Part shown: in pieces, positions 6,349 through 12,358 of the stretch | Position numbering within the stretch: the stretch's first letter is position 1 | Layout: every line of letters begins with the position of its first letter | Assembly: GCA_964353855.1 (NCBI GenBank) | Contig: CAYGWX010000066.1 | Coordinates: 1,369 to 14,244 of the forward strand | Length of the DNA: 12,876 nt | Reading direction: 5' to 3' | Origin: CAYGWX01 sp964353855 [NCBI: uncultured bacterium] | GTDB lineage: Bacteria > Edwardsbacteria > CAYGWX01 | Notes under the pieces: generated by a model | The model's input: the letters and a program-made list of their open reading frames with translations, nothing else | Told to the model about the DNA's origin: nothing | The model's database searches: none | Program-made: the position numbers and the translations under genes

Positions 6349-7194
6349 TCAAATTAATCGTTTCGAGAGCTGTCCGCGGTTGGCCACGGCCACCGCTACA
6401 ATGAAAAGCAATAGCGCAACGGTCAACACGAGGTTATAGGTCACCGCTTGCACCCCTGTAGCCTGCGGCTGGAGGATCAGCGTACTAGCCGTGAGACTCA
6501 CGTGCATGAGTATCACCACGAGCAAGCTCCTAGTACGGTCGTAGACCCATACCATGAGTACCCTGAAGGCCGGTAGGAAGGAGAAGAGGAGCGCGGCCAC
6601 GTAGAGGGCCGGCGGGACAGTTCCGGAGAAACTGGCACTTTTCAAGAAGAGAGGGAAGTGCCACAGCCCCCAAAGGAAACCGACGATGAACCCCGTAACA
6701 AGGACACCGTAGCGCAGCCTCAGCCGGGGGATAGCGAACCCCGTCCAACCCAGTTCTTCAAAGACGCCAACCATGATGGCCGCCACGATACTAGACACCA
6801 AAAGGGAGACCTTATCGTCGGCTGCGAATATGGTAGAGACGAACGCTGGCGAGGTTAGCGAAAGCGCGAAGAGTACACCTCCTATCATGAGTGGCGCTGT
6901 CAACAACGCGACCGCATACCAGCCAACACCCAACCGCCTGCTGCGCAACCGGGAGAGAAGCTCACGAAAGCCCGCCCGTCCATCGACGAGGCCGATTAAC
7001 GAGAGTCCGGCGACGCTGGGGCCGAGAAGCATCGCCATATATACAAATGTCATCAGTGCTTCGGGCACCTCCTCTGTGCCCAGGATTCCGCCAGGGCCCA
7101 TTACTACGAGAATTGCGCCCCACGAGATCACGAACGTTAGGGCGAAGTAGGTCAGAACCGGGTGCTTCTTGATGAAATCCTTTATGGTCGTCAT
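6349..7194 (-). CDS. CPBP family intramembrane glutamic endopeptidase (CAAX protease/Abi family)
   Basis: A 281-residue membrane protein with about eight hydrophobic helices. CPBP/Abi proteases cut substrates within or near the membrane. Catalytic motifs are visible: Glu146-Glu147 in FEELGWTGF, His179 in FLWGLWHFP and His231 in LMHVSL. Threonine (151) stands where the canonical EExxxR motif has arginine; this EELGWTGF form is familiar in part of the family and need not mean loss of activity. Bacterial members include bacteriocin-immunity and prenyl-protein-protease-like proteins, but this one's substrate is unknown. ATG at 7194 has AGGA four bases upstream. It begins the CPBP-DUF998 pair, downstream of the terminator of the sugar-nucleotide gene. 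Its sequence is less GC-rich than that gene. Confidence 0.87.
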   Translation of the reverse strand: MTTIKDFIKKHPVLTYFALTFVISWGAILVVMGPGGILGTEEVPEALMTFVYMAMLLGPSVAGLSLIGLVDGRAGFRELLSRLRSRRLGVGWYAVALLTAPLMIGGVLFALSLTSPAFVSTIFAADDKVSLLVSSIVAAIMVGVFEELGWTGFAIPRLRLRYGVLVTGFIVGFLWGLWHFPLFLKSASFSGTVPPALYVAALLFSFLPAFRVLMVWVYDRTRSLLVVILMHVSLTASTLILQPQATGVQAVTYNLVLTVALLLFIVAVAVANRGQLSKRLI

Positions 7195-7211
7195 GATGTC
7201 CTAAGTACGCT

Positions 7212-7249
7212 GATAAATAATAATGATGGCGATCCGAGGATCGCCCTTA
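7212..7249 (-). terminator. Intrinsic terminator after the sugar-nucleotide fusion gene
   Basis: A perfect inverted repeat (7228-7234 with 7239-7245, GGCGATC around a 4-base loop) begins 8 bases after the stop codon at 7253. On the minus strand it is followed by ATCATTATTATTTATC, T-rich but interrupted. Placement strongly suggests termination; the imperfect tract lowers certainty. Confidence 0.6.
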
Positions 7250-7252
7250 TTT

Positions 7253-9778
7253 TCATCCTTCCGCCTTCCAGCGCTCCAGCTTGCGGATCGCTTCCTCGAC
7301 CATCTGCCGGGCCTGGTTGACGGTCCCAGCCTCGGCGTTCACGTGGAAGATGGGCCGGGCCGAATCCGGAATCACCTGCACCCAGCCGAAATCAGAGAAC
7401 ACCTTCACCCCGTCCACCAGCTCCCGGTTCAAGCCTTTGGTCTCCTCGATCAGCCGGCGCAGGATCGTACCCTTGAGAGTGAACGGGCAGAAGACGTTCT
7501 CGCGGACCATGATGATCTCCGGAATCTCACGGACCAGGGAGCCGAACCGGGTCCCGGTCCGGGCCATCATCTCCAGGATCTTGGCCACGGAGAGCATCCC
7601 GTCGAAAGCCCCGATAAACTTCGGGAAGATGTAGGCCCCATAGGGCCCGCCCACGAAGTCGGTCCCCTCCTCGGACCCGGCCTCCATCAGGGAGAGGTTG
7701 TCGGTGCGGGTGCGGATGACCTCGGCGCCGTGGGCCCGGGCCAGGGCCTCGATCACGCTCGAGGCCGTGACCGGCACCGCCACGCGCTTGGCCTTGGCGG
7801 CCTTGAGGACCAGGAGCAGCACCGCGGCCAGGGCTAGATTCCCGGTCACCGCGCTCCCGAACTCGTCCACGAGATAGACCTTCTCGGCCCCGGCATCCAG
7901 GAGGAACCCCACGTCGGCCTTGAGCGTGACCACGATCGAGGTCAGCTGCAGGAGGGAGGCATCGAACTCCTCCCTGGTCTTGGTGATCCGCCCGGCGTCC
8001 TGGTGCGCGTTCAGGGCCACCACCTCCACGCCCAGGTTCCCAAGAATCGATGGAAAGATGATCGTAGCCCCGCCGTAGGCGTAATCCAGAACCACCTTGA
8101 GCTTCGCCTGGGCGATGACCTTGGCGTCCACGAAATCCAGGAACCCGTCCTTGTAGGCCTCCACCACCCGGGCCGGAAAGTCCAGCTTCCCGGTCTCGGA
8201 ATAGTCCGCCCTACGGAAGTCCTCGCGAAGGAACAACCGCTCCACGCTCTTGACCTTGCCCGGGGGCAGGTCCTTGCCGTCCTCGTCGAAGAACAGGATG
8301 TCCGAGAGGCGGGCGTCGAACGGCGACTTGCGGGTGTGCAGACCGGCCCTGGATCTCCCGGACTTGAGGGTGTAGCGCACCACCGGGATGGGCAGGGCGC
8401 GCAGGTCCTCCACGTTCACTCCGGCGGAGAGGAGCCCGCAGATCAGGGCGCGGTTCACCATCCGCGAGGAAGGGTCGGCGTCCCGGCTGGTCACGACCAG
8501 GGTGCCCTTGCCGAGGTAGGCCCCGAAGGCCGCGCCCAGCTTGGCCGCGAACTCCGGCGTGACCTCCAGGTTCGCGATGCCCGTGACCCGGGCCCCGGAG
8601 AAAAACTCCTTCTGCCACTTGTCCCCCCAGACCAGGCTGGTGGAAAGGACCGCGCCGTCCTCTACGCTCTTCTGGGGCCACATCTTCACGTTGGAGGCGA
8701 CGATCGCGTTCCGGCCGATGCTGCAACGATCGGCGATCACCGCATTCTCCTCCACCACCGTGCCCTCACCCACCTCAGTCTTGTGCCCTATGATGGCATT
8801 CGTGATCAGGGCATTCCTGCCGATCCTCACCTCGTTCCAGAGCACGGAATGCGAAAGGCTGGCGCCCTCCTCGATCACCGATCCGTCGCCGATCACCGAG
8901 TCCTCGATCTTCACCCCGGAGCCGATCCGGCAGTTCCTGCCCACGATCACCGCGCCCCGGAGCTGGGTGTTGCGGGCCTGGATCTCGGTGCCCTCGCCAA
9001 CCCAGATGTCTTTTCCGATCACGGACAGCCGGTTGCCCGAGATGGTCAGGGCGACCTCGCCGTGCAGGACGTCATGATGGGCCTGGCGGTACTCCTCCAG
9101 GTTCCCGATATCCCGCCAGTAGCCCTCGGCCACGCAACCGTAAAGCGGAAGCTTCTGCTCCATGAGAATCGGAAAGACGTCCCGGGAGAAATCGAACTCC
9201 CGGCGGGAAGGAATCAGGGCCAGGGCCTCCGGCTCCAGGACGTAGATGCCGGTGTTGATCGTGTCCGAGAACACCTGCCCCCAGGTGGGTTTTTCCAAGA
9301 ACTTCTCGATCCGGCCCTCCGCGTCCGTGATGATGATCCCGTACTGCAGAGGGTTCTGGACCCGGGTGAGCGTGATCGTGGCTACGGCCTTCCTTTCGGT
9401 GTGGAATTCCACGATCCGGGAGAGATCGAAGTCGGTCAGGAGATCCCCCGAGATCACCAGGCAGGGCTCGCCGGTCATCAGGGGCTCGGCATACTTCACG
9501 CAGCCCGCCGTGCCGTAGTCCTCGGGCGGCTGTTCGTAGGCCAGCTTGACGCCCCAGCGCGAGCCGTCCCCGAAATAGGAGAGGATGGCCTCTGGCTGGT
9601 GGAAAAGCATCACGATGATCTCCCGGAAGCCGTGCTTGGCCAAAAGCTCCACGATGTGCTCCATCATCGGCTTCCCGACCATCGGAACCATCGGCTTGGG
9701 AAGCGAGGAGGTGAGAGGCCGGAGGCGGGTGCCGAACCCGCCGGCCATCAGGATGACTTTCATGGGATTATCGGGCAT
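7253..9778 (-). CDS. Nucleotidyltransferase-phosphomannomutase-like fusion (probable mannose-1-phosphate guanylyltransferase type)
   Basis: An 841-residue three-part protein. Residues 6-240 are a sugar-phosphate nucleotidyltransferase with the signature LMAGGFGTRLRPLT (10-23), SGDLLTDFD (110-118) and EKPTWG (162-167). Residues 250-375 are left-handed beta-helix hexapeptide repeats (IGxGVxIEDSVIGDGSVIEEG pattern). Residues 385-841 are a phosphomannomutase/phosphoglucomutase-type domain. It would make an NDP-sugar, probably GDP-mannose, for glycan synthesis; the nucleotide and sugar are inferred from the architecture. The mutase domain lacks textbook loops: SRDADPSSRM (431-440) replaces TASHNP, LDAGAEK (627-633) replaces DGDGDR, and GGPYGA (710-715) replaces GEKSGH. 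Homologues with this architecture share such changes. The ATG at 9778 has no strong ribosome-binding site; Met6 at 9763 is an alternative. A long antisense frame here is a composition effect. Confidence 0.9.
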   Translation of the reverse strand: MPDNPMKVILMAGGFGTRLRPLTSSLPKPMVPMVGKPMMEHIVELLAKHGFREIIVMLFHQPEAILSYFGDGSRWGVKLAYEQPPEDYGTAGCVKYAEPLMTGEPCLVISGDLLTDFDLSRIVEFHTERKAVATITLTRVQNPLQYGIIITDAEGRIEKFLEKPTWGQVFSDTINTGIYVLEPEALALIPSRREFDFSRDVFPILMEQKLPLYGCVAEGYWRDIGNLEEYRQAHHDVLHGEVALTISGNRLSVIGKDIWVGEGTEIQARNTQLRGAVIVGRNCRIGSGVKIEDSVIGDGSVIEEGASLSHSVLWNEVRIGRNALITNAIIGHKTEVGEGTVVEENAVIADRCSIGRNAIVASNVKMWPQKSVEDGAVLSTSLVWGDKWQKEFFSGARVTGIANLEVTPEFAAKLGAAFGAYLGKGTLVVTSRDADPSSRMVNRALICGLLSAGVNVEDLRALPIPVVRYTLKSGRSRAGLHTRKSPFDARLSDILFFDEDGKDLPPGKVKSVERLFLREDFRRADYSETGKLDFPARVVEAYKDGFLDFVDAKVIAQAKLKVVLDYAYGGATIIFPSILGNLGVEVVALNAHQDAGRITKTREEFDASLLQLTSIVVTLKADVGFLLDAGAEKVYLVDEFGSAVTGNLALAAVLLLVLKAAKAKRVAVPVTASSVIEALARAHGAEVIRTRTDNLSLMEAGSEEGTDFVGGPYGAYIFPKFIGAFDGMLSVAKILEMMARTGTRFGSLVREIPEIIMVRENVFCPFTLKGTILRRLIEETKGLNRELVDGVKVFSDFGWVQVIPDSARPIFHVNAEAGTVNQARQMVEEAIRKLERWKAEG

Positions 9779-9787
9779 AGTAAATTA

Positions 9788-9817
9788 ATCTTACCATAAA
9801 CCTCTATAAGGGTTCAA
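9788..9817 (-). promoter_or_regulatory. Possible promoter of the sugar-nucleotide fusion gene
   Basis: On the minus strand TTGAAC (9817-9812) and TAAGAT (9793-9788) are 18 bases apart, each matching the consensus at four positions. The transcript would begin very near the ATG at 9778, which would explain the weak ribosome-binding site. This is a visual match only. Confidence 0.3.
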
Positions 9818-9843
9818 GGGGCGAAAGCGGATGCGCAAAATGG

Positions 9844-9871
9844 GGAGAGGCCCCTCGGGTGGGGCCTCTCC
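9844..9871 (-). terminator. Strong GC hairpin, possible terminator
   Basis: A perfect 11-bp stem, GGAGAGGCCCC (9844-9854) with GGGGCCTCTCC (9861-9871), encloses a 6-base loop. On the minus strand it is followed by CCATTTTGCG, a weak T-tract. It lies between the cold-shock gene terminator and the sugar-nucleotide gene, so it may be a second terminator or the 3' end of a small RNA. Confidence 0.45.
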
Positions 9872-10027
9872 TTCCTCCGTGAGGTTGATTTCGCTTACTC
9901 GCCGTCCTTTAAGGAATTGCCGACCTCTGAGTAGATGTTTCTTTTTGGAATGGGGATAAGCTCTTTGGTTCCAACCTCATGATGGATGGGTGTTTTGACT
10001 ACAAATAGCCGGTCAAATCGCCCGAGG

Positions 10028-10062
10028 GAAAAAGAAACAGCCCCGCAGACAGCGGGGCCGCT
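10028..10062 (-). terminator. Intrinsic terminator of the cold-shock gene
   Basis: On the minus strand a stem of up to 11 bp, with core GCCCCGC (10058-10052) and GCGGGGC (10046-10040) and a 5-base loop, runs directly into TTTCTTTTT. It is the cleanest intrinsic terminator in the window and lies about 80 bases after the cold-shock stop. Confidence 0.8.
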
Positions 10063-10144
10063 TCCAAAATGGGGTGATGCAGAAAAGGGGACCACGCCCC
10101 CCATTAGGATGCTCGGTTTTCTTTTCCCCAATAAGGAAAGCCGT

Positions 10145-10351
10145 TTAGATAATAAGGGTCACGTTGGCCGCCTGCGGGCCTTTGGGGCCCTCCGCGACCT
10201 CGAACTCAACGGCCTGCCCCTCCTTCAAGGATTTAAAGCCTTCCATCTGGATCGCGGTGTGATGCACGAACACGTCCGTGCCGGACTCCCGGGTGATGAA
10301 GCCGTAACCCTTGGAGTCGTTGAACCACTTCACGGTTCCCTTTTCCCTCAC
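10145..10351 (-). CDS. Cold-shock domain protein, CspA family
   Basis: A 68-residue single-domain cold-shock protein that binds single-stranded RNA or DNA and likely acts as an RNA chaperone. The two nucleic-acid-binding motifs are visible: RNP1 KGYGFI at 14-19 and RNP2 VFVHH at 27-31, and the N-terminus GTVKWFND is canonical. Length is normal. The reading frame extends upstream to 10438, but GTG at 10351 is clearly the start: AAGGAGG at 10366-10360 lies eight bases before it, and family alignment begins here. The gene follows rpsU after a 144-base leader with several possible hairpins, so cold-dependent control of the leader is plausible but not shown. A strong terminator follows. Confidence 0.95.
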   Translation of the reverse strand: MREKGTVKWFNDSKGYGFITRESGTDVFVHHTAIQMEGFKSLKEGQAVEFEVAEGPKGPQAANVTLII

Positions 10352-10495
10352 CTCTCCAACCTCCTTTTTCAACAAAGGCCTCCGCCTCCGGGAGCCTACC
10401 CTCCCTTCGGACACGCCAATACAACAGTTTCCCCTCAAGCCGAAGGCTTCAGGGCAGTTCCCTGTCTCAGGGGATATGGTCGAACGTAGTCGGCC
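10352..10495 (-). promoter_or_regulatory. Structured leader between rpsU and the cold-shock gene
   Basis: Three potential hairpins lie in 144 bases: CCCTG/CAGGG (10460-10472), a 10-bp stem with one mismatch and GAA loop (10432-10454), and a bulged AGGC-TCC/GGA-GCCT stem (10376-10397) ending just before the ribosome-binding site at 10366-10360. None is followed by a T-tract, so they look like leader structure, not an rpsU terminator. They match no riboswitch I know. Confidence 0.35.
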
Positions 10496-10747
10496 TTACT
10501 GTCTATCGTAACTGCGGAACCCCTGCATCCGGGCCCGCCGCCGGGCCTTGGCCTCCTTCTGCTTACGCCTCACGCTGGGCTTAGCATAAGATTCGTGGCG
10601 TCGTACGTCGGCGAGGACGCCTTCCCTTATGATCTGGCGCCTGAACTTGCGAAGAAGCTTGTCGAAATCTCCTTGATTCTCTATCCTTATCTGCGTATGT
10701 GTCCCCCCTTTTGCATAAGGATACTGAATTTCAACGGGTTTTGTCAA
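10496..10747 (-). CDS. rpsU: Ribosomal protein bS21 (start uncertain)
   Basis: A small basic protein of the 30S subunit. The conserved core reads FDKLLRKFRRQIIREGVL, then RRHESYAKPSVRRK and a Lys/Arg-rich C-terminus, all typical of bS21. The coordinates give the only frame with an ordinary start codon, TTG at 10747, making 83 residues; the family usually has 55 to 75. That TTG is also the beginning of a TTGACA promoter-like hexamer, so it may lie upstream of the transcript start. The expected start, six bases after the purine run AAGGGGGG (10710-10703), falls on ACG at 10696-10694, which would give a 66-residue protein of normal length. There is no ATG, GTG or TTG in frame between 10744 and the conserved core. 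The cold-shock gene follows 144 bases downstream. Confidence 0.88.
   Translation of the reverse strand: MTKPVEIQYPYAKGGTHTQIRIENQGDFDKLLRKFRRQIIREGVLADVRRHESYAKPSVRRKQKEAKARRRARMQGFRSYDRQ
10718..10747 (-). promoter_or_regulatory. Candidate rpsU promoter
   Basis: On the minus strand a perfect TTGACA (10747-10742) and TATCCT (10723-10718) are 18 bases apart. Transcription would start near 10711, just ahead of the purine-rich AAGGGGGG that serves as ribosome-binding site. If correct, the TTG start of the long rpsU frame is not transcribed. Confidence 0.5.
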
Positions 10748-11029
10748 CTACTTTTTTAAGAAATCTTTCGCGTTGCCTTTCCGATCTCAGTTTTCAGCTT
10801 CTTCCAGTCCTCCGCACGGAGCCCTGAATCACAGCGTCGCCTCTATCTGTTTCCCTGTCGTCAAAACGCTCTCAGGCTTCCAATCTCTTCTCATCCAAGA
10901 CACAAGCCACCCGCCATCTTCGCTCTCCCATGGCCTTAGCGATGTGCCTGAGGTGACACCTCCAGAAAAGGACCACTGCGCAGAAGATGACGGTCATGGA
11001 GAAATCGGTGACCCTGCACAAGGCTTCGA
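10748..11029. other. Gene-poor region with decayed coding-like fragments
   Basis: Between rpsU and the polX remnant I find no intact gene. On the minus strand the frame shifted by one base from the polX remnant stays open for 59 codons to a TGA at 10874-10872. A separate stretch ending in TAA at 10758-10756 reads like a basic C-terminus (EDWKKLKTEIGKATRKIS). The pieces need stops or shifts to join, and I cannot name them. A plus-strand frame (10773-11060) has no ribosome-binding site or recognisable features. Confidence 0.4.
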
Positions 11030-11146
11030 TCAGCCAGAGGATCTGGACGGCCGGCGGTAGGCGTTCACCCGGAAGGAGTTTTCCCCCTTGAAGTCCAGGA
11101 TATCCGCGATGCTGCTGAGGAGGGAGGCGATCTCCTGGTTCTTCAT
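11030..11146 (-). pseudogene. Truncated, frameshifted N-terminus of DNA polymerase X (PolX-like)
   Basis: The first 32 codons encode MKNQEIASLLSSIADIL, then DFKGENSFRVNAYRR. This matches the start of bacterial PolX (DNA polymerase/3'-5' exonuclease with a PHP domain), whose N-terminus typically reads MKNxEIAxxxxEIADxLExKGENPFRxxAYRRA. After AYRR the frame runs into PSRSSG and a TGA; shifting one base restores A-V-Q-I-L, but the homology ends there. The polymerase, helix-hairpin-helix and PHP regions, over 500 residues, are missing. The ATG is six bases after the stop of the polysaccharide deacetylase gene, and GGAGGA is retained at a usable distance in that gene's end, so an intact polX probably once followed in the operon. 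A deletion is the simplest explanation; an assembly error is possible. Confidence 0.65.
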
Positions 11147-11152
11147 GAAGCT

Positions 11153-12289
11153 TTATTCCTCCAACACCTCGGAGGCCGGGACCAGTTCCACCCCCATCTC
11201 ACGGAGCTTGGGCAAAACCGCCTCCAGGGCCTCCAGGGTCGCCTTACGGCAGTGGCCGATGGCCAACACCCGATGCCTGGTTTGAGCCGTTTTTGCCAGG
11301 CTCAGGAGCGTTTTCTGTATGGCGGCAGCTTCGCGTTTGTCGTCGAAGAATCCGGTGCTCTTGACGCATGGAACCCCGAGGCGGGTCGCCGTCTGATAGG
11401 CCACGGAGTTGGACGTGGTCTGGGCATCCACGAAAAACAGGCCCTGCTTCTTGATCTCTTCCAAAAGGATCCGCATGATCACCGGGTCCTCGGTGGCCCG
11501 CGAGCCCATGTGGTTGTCCACCCCCTTTGCTCCGGGCACCGCTTTCAAAGCCTCGCGGACCCGACGGCGGATCTCGCCTTCCTTCAGGTCCACATAGATG
11601 GCCTGCGGACCGGGGTTCTCTTCGGGATAGTTCTTGGGCTCCATCGGGAGGTGCAGGAGGACCTCTTTGCCGCAGAGCCCGGCCCGCTCCGCGATCTCCT
11701 TACTTTTGGGGGAACGGGGAAGGATGGCCAGCGTCAGCGGAGCCGTGAAGTCCAGGAACCCGCGAACGGTCTGGTTCTCCGGCGAATCCTCCACGTCATC
11801 TATTACTATGGCGAGCCTGGCCAGGGCGGGGTCTGCGCGGGCGCCCTGGGTGAGGATGAGCCAGGCCAGGACGAGCGAATCGCAGGAGACCTCCAGGGTC
11901 ACCTTTCCCTTTTCCTCGGAGCCTGTGGTCACGGCGCCCCCGGCTCCGACGACCCCGGCGTTCACGGACCAGGCCCCGCGCACCAGAGGAACGTTCCCCG
12001 GAAGCGAAGCCGAGATCACCGGAACCCCGGAGGTCGTCTTGGTCTTGGTCCGCGCCCCCAGACCCTTGAGGGTCCCCCAGAGCGCACGGGTCACCCGGAT
12101 GTTCTTGGGAACCTCATCTCGGACGGGACGGTCCCTCAGCGCAGGCAGCCTCTGAAGCTCTCCCCCCACAAGGTCCCAATGATAAATGGCCAGAGTGGCG
12201 AGGACAAAAAGAAGACCCGCCCAGAGGACCGGTCTTTTATACCAGGGTCGGCGCGGGGCGGGGCGCGGCCGGTAAAGCTGCCTGATCAC
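11153..12289 (-). CDS. Divergent polysaccharide deacetylase family protein (YibQ/DUF610-like)
   Basis: A 378-residue membrane-anchored protein. A basic N-terminus and one transmembrane helix at about 21-36 suggest a periplasmic domain. Residues 45-155 are a low-similarity linker with no recognisable motif. The catalytic-like domain begins at LARLAIVIDDVEDS (157-169) and shows the family's ordered motifs: PLTLAILP (184-191), EVLLHLPMEP (209-218) with His213, YPEENPGP (221-228), NHMGS (259-263), FFVDAQTTSNSVA (285-297) with Asp288, and IGHCR (344-348). These fit a NodB-like barrel acting on a cell-wall or exopolysaccharide, but no substrate is established for the family. The start is GTG at 12289 without a strong ribosome-binding site. 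It follows the lipoprotein gene by 69 bases and precedes the polX remnant. Confidence 0.9.
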   Translation of the reverse strand: MIRQLYRPRPAPRRPWYKRPVLWAGLLFVLATLAIYHWDLVGGELQRLPALRDRPVRDEVPKNIRVTRALWGTLKGLGARTKTKTTSGVPVISASLPGNVPLVRGAWSVNAGVVGAGGAVTTGSEEKGKVTLEVSCDSLVLAWLILTQGARADPALARLAIVIDDVEDSPENQTVRGFLDFTAPLTLAILPRSPKSKEIAERAGLCGKEVLLHLPMEPKNYPEENPGPQAIYVDLKEGEIRRRVREALKAVPGAKGVDNHMGSRATEDPVIMRILLEEIKKQGLFFVDAQTTSNSVAYQTATRLGVPCVKSTGFFDDKREAAAIQKTLLSLAKTAQTRHRVLAIGHCRKATLEALEAVLPKLREMGVELVPASEVLEE

Positions 12290-12322
12290 CGCTTCCGGGA
12301 GGCCAAACGCGGAGGATGGATG

Positions 12323-12357
12323 CCCCTATTCCGCATTCCGCACTGCGTATTACGCAT
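12323..12357. repeat. Degenerate 7-bp repeat tract
   Basis: Read on the minus strand, five heptamers follow one another: ATGCGTA, ATACGCA, GTGCGGA, ATGCGGA and ATAGGGG. They occupy half of the gap between the lipoprotein and deacetylase genes. The CGGAATGCGGAAT core is shared with the tract at 2652-2679. The first two units also form a small inverted repeat, TGCGT-AAT-ACGCA. Confidence 0.6.
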
Positions 12358-12358
12358 T

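Larger units (their letters stand above)
9779..10144. other. Intergenic region between the cold-shock and sugar-nucleotide genes
   Basis: These 366 bases hold the cold-shock terminator, the hairpin at 9844-9871 and a possible promoter. A 78-codon frame on the minus strand (10131-9895) crosses the terminator, starts with TTG without a ribosome-binding site, and has no ordinary start codon after the terminator, so I do not call it a gene. The part after the terminator is unexplained. Confidence 0.5.

Noticed and set aside
8003-9799. 598-codon open frame on the plus strand opposite the sugar-nucleotide gene
   Set aside because: It is antisense to a clearly recognisable protein, and its translation is His/Asp/Gly/Leu-rich with no known motif. 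Long antisense frames are expected in GC-rich genes.
9895-10131. 78-codon minus-strand frame between the cold-shock and sugar-nucleotide genes
   Set aside because: It starts with TTG without a ribosome-binding site and runs through the strong terminator at 10028-10062. No standard start codon lies in frame after that terminator.
10432-10454. Hairpin after rpsU as an intrinsic terminator
   Set aside because: It has no T-tract on the minus strand and sits within a leader that also contains other hairpins before the cold-shock gene.
10352-10495. A known riboswitch in the cold-shock leader
   Set aside because: I compared it from memory with c-di-GMP-I, THF, Moco and preQ1 consensus features and found no matching conserved core.
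10773-11060. 95-codon plus-strand frame in the gene-poor region
   Set aside because: No ribosome-binding site, no motif, and it is opposite the polX remnant and its downstream fragments.
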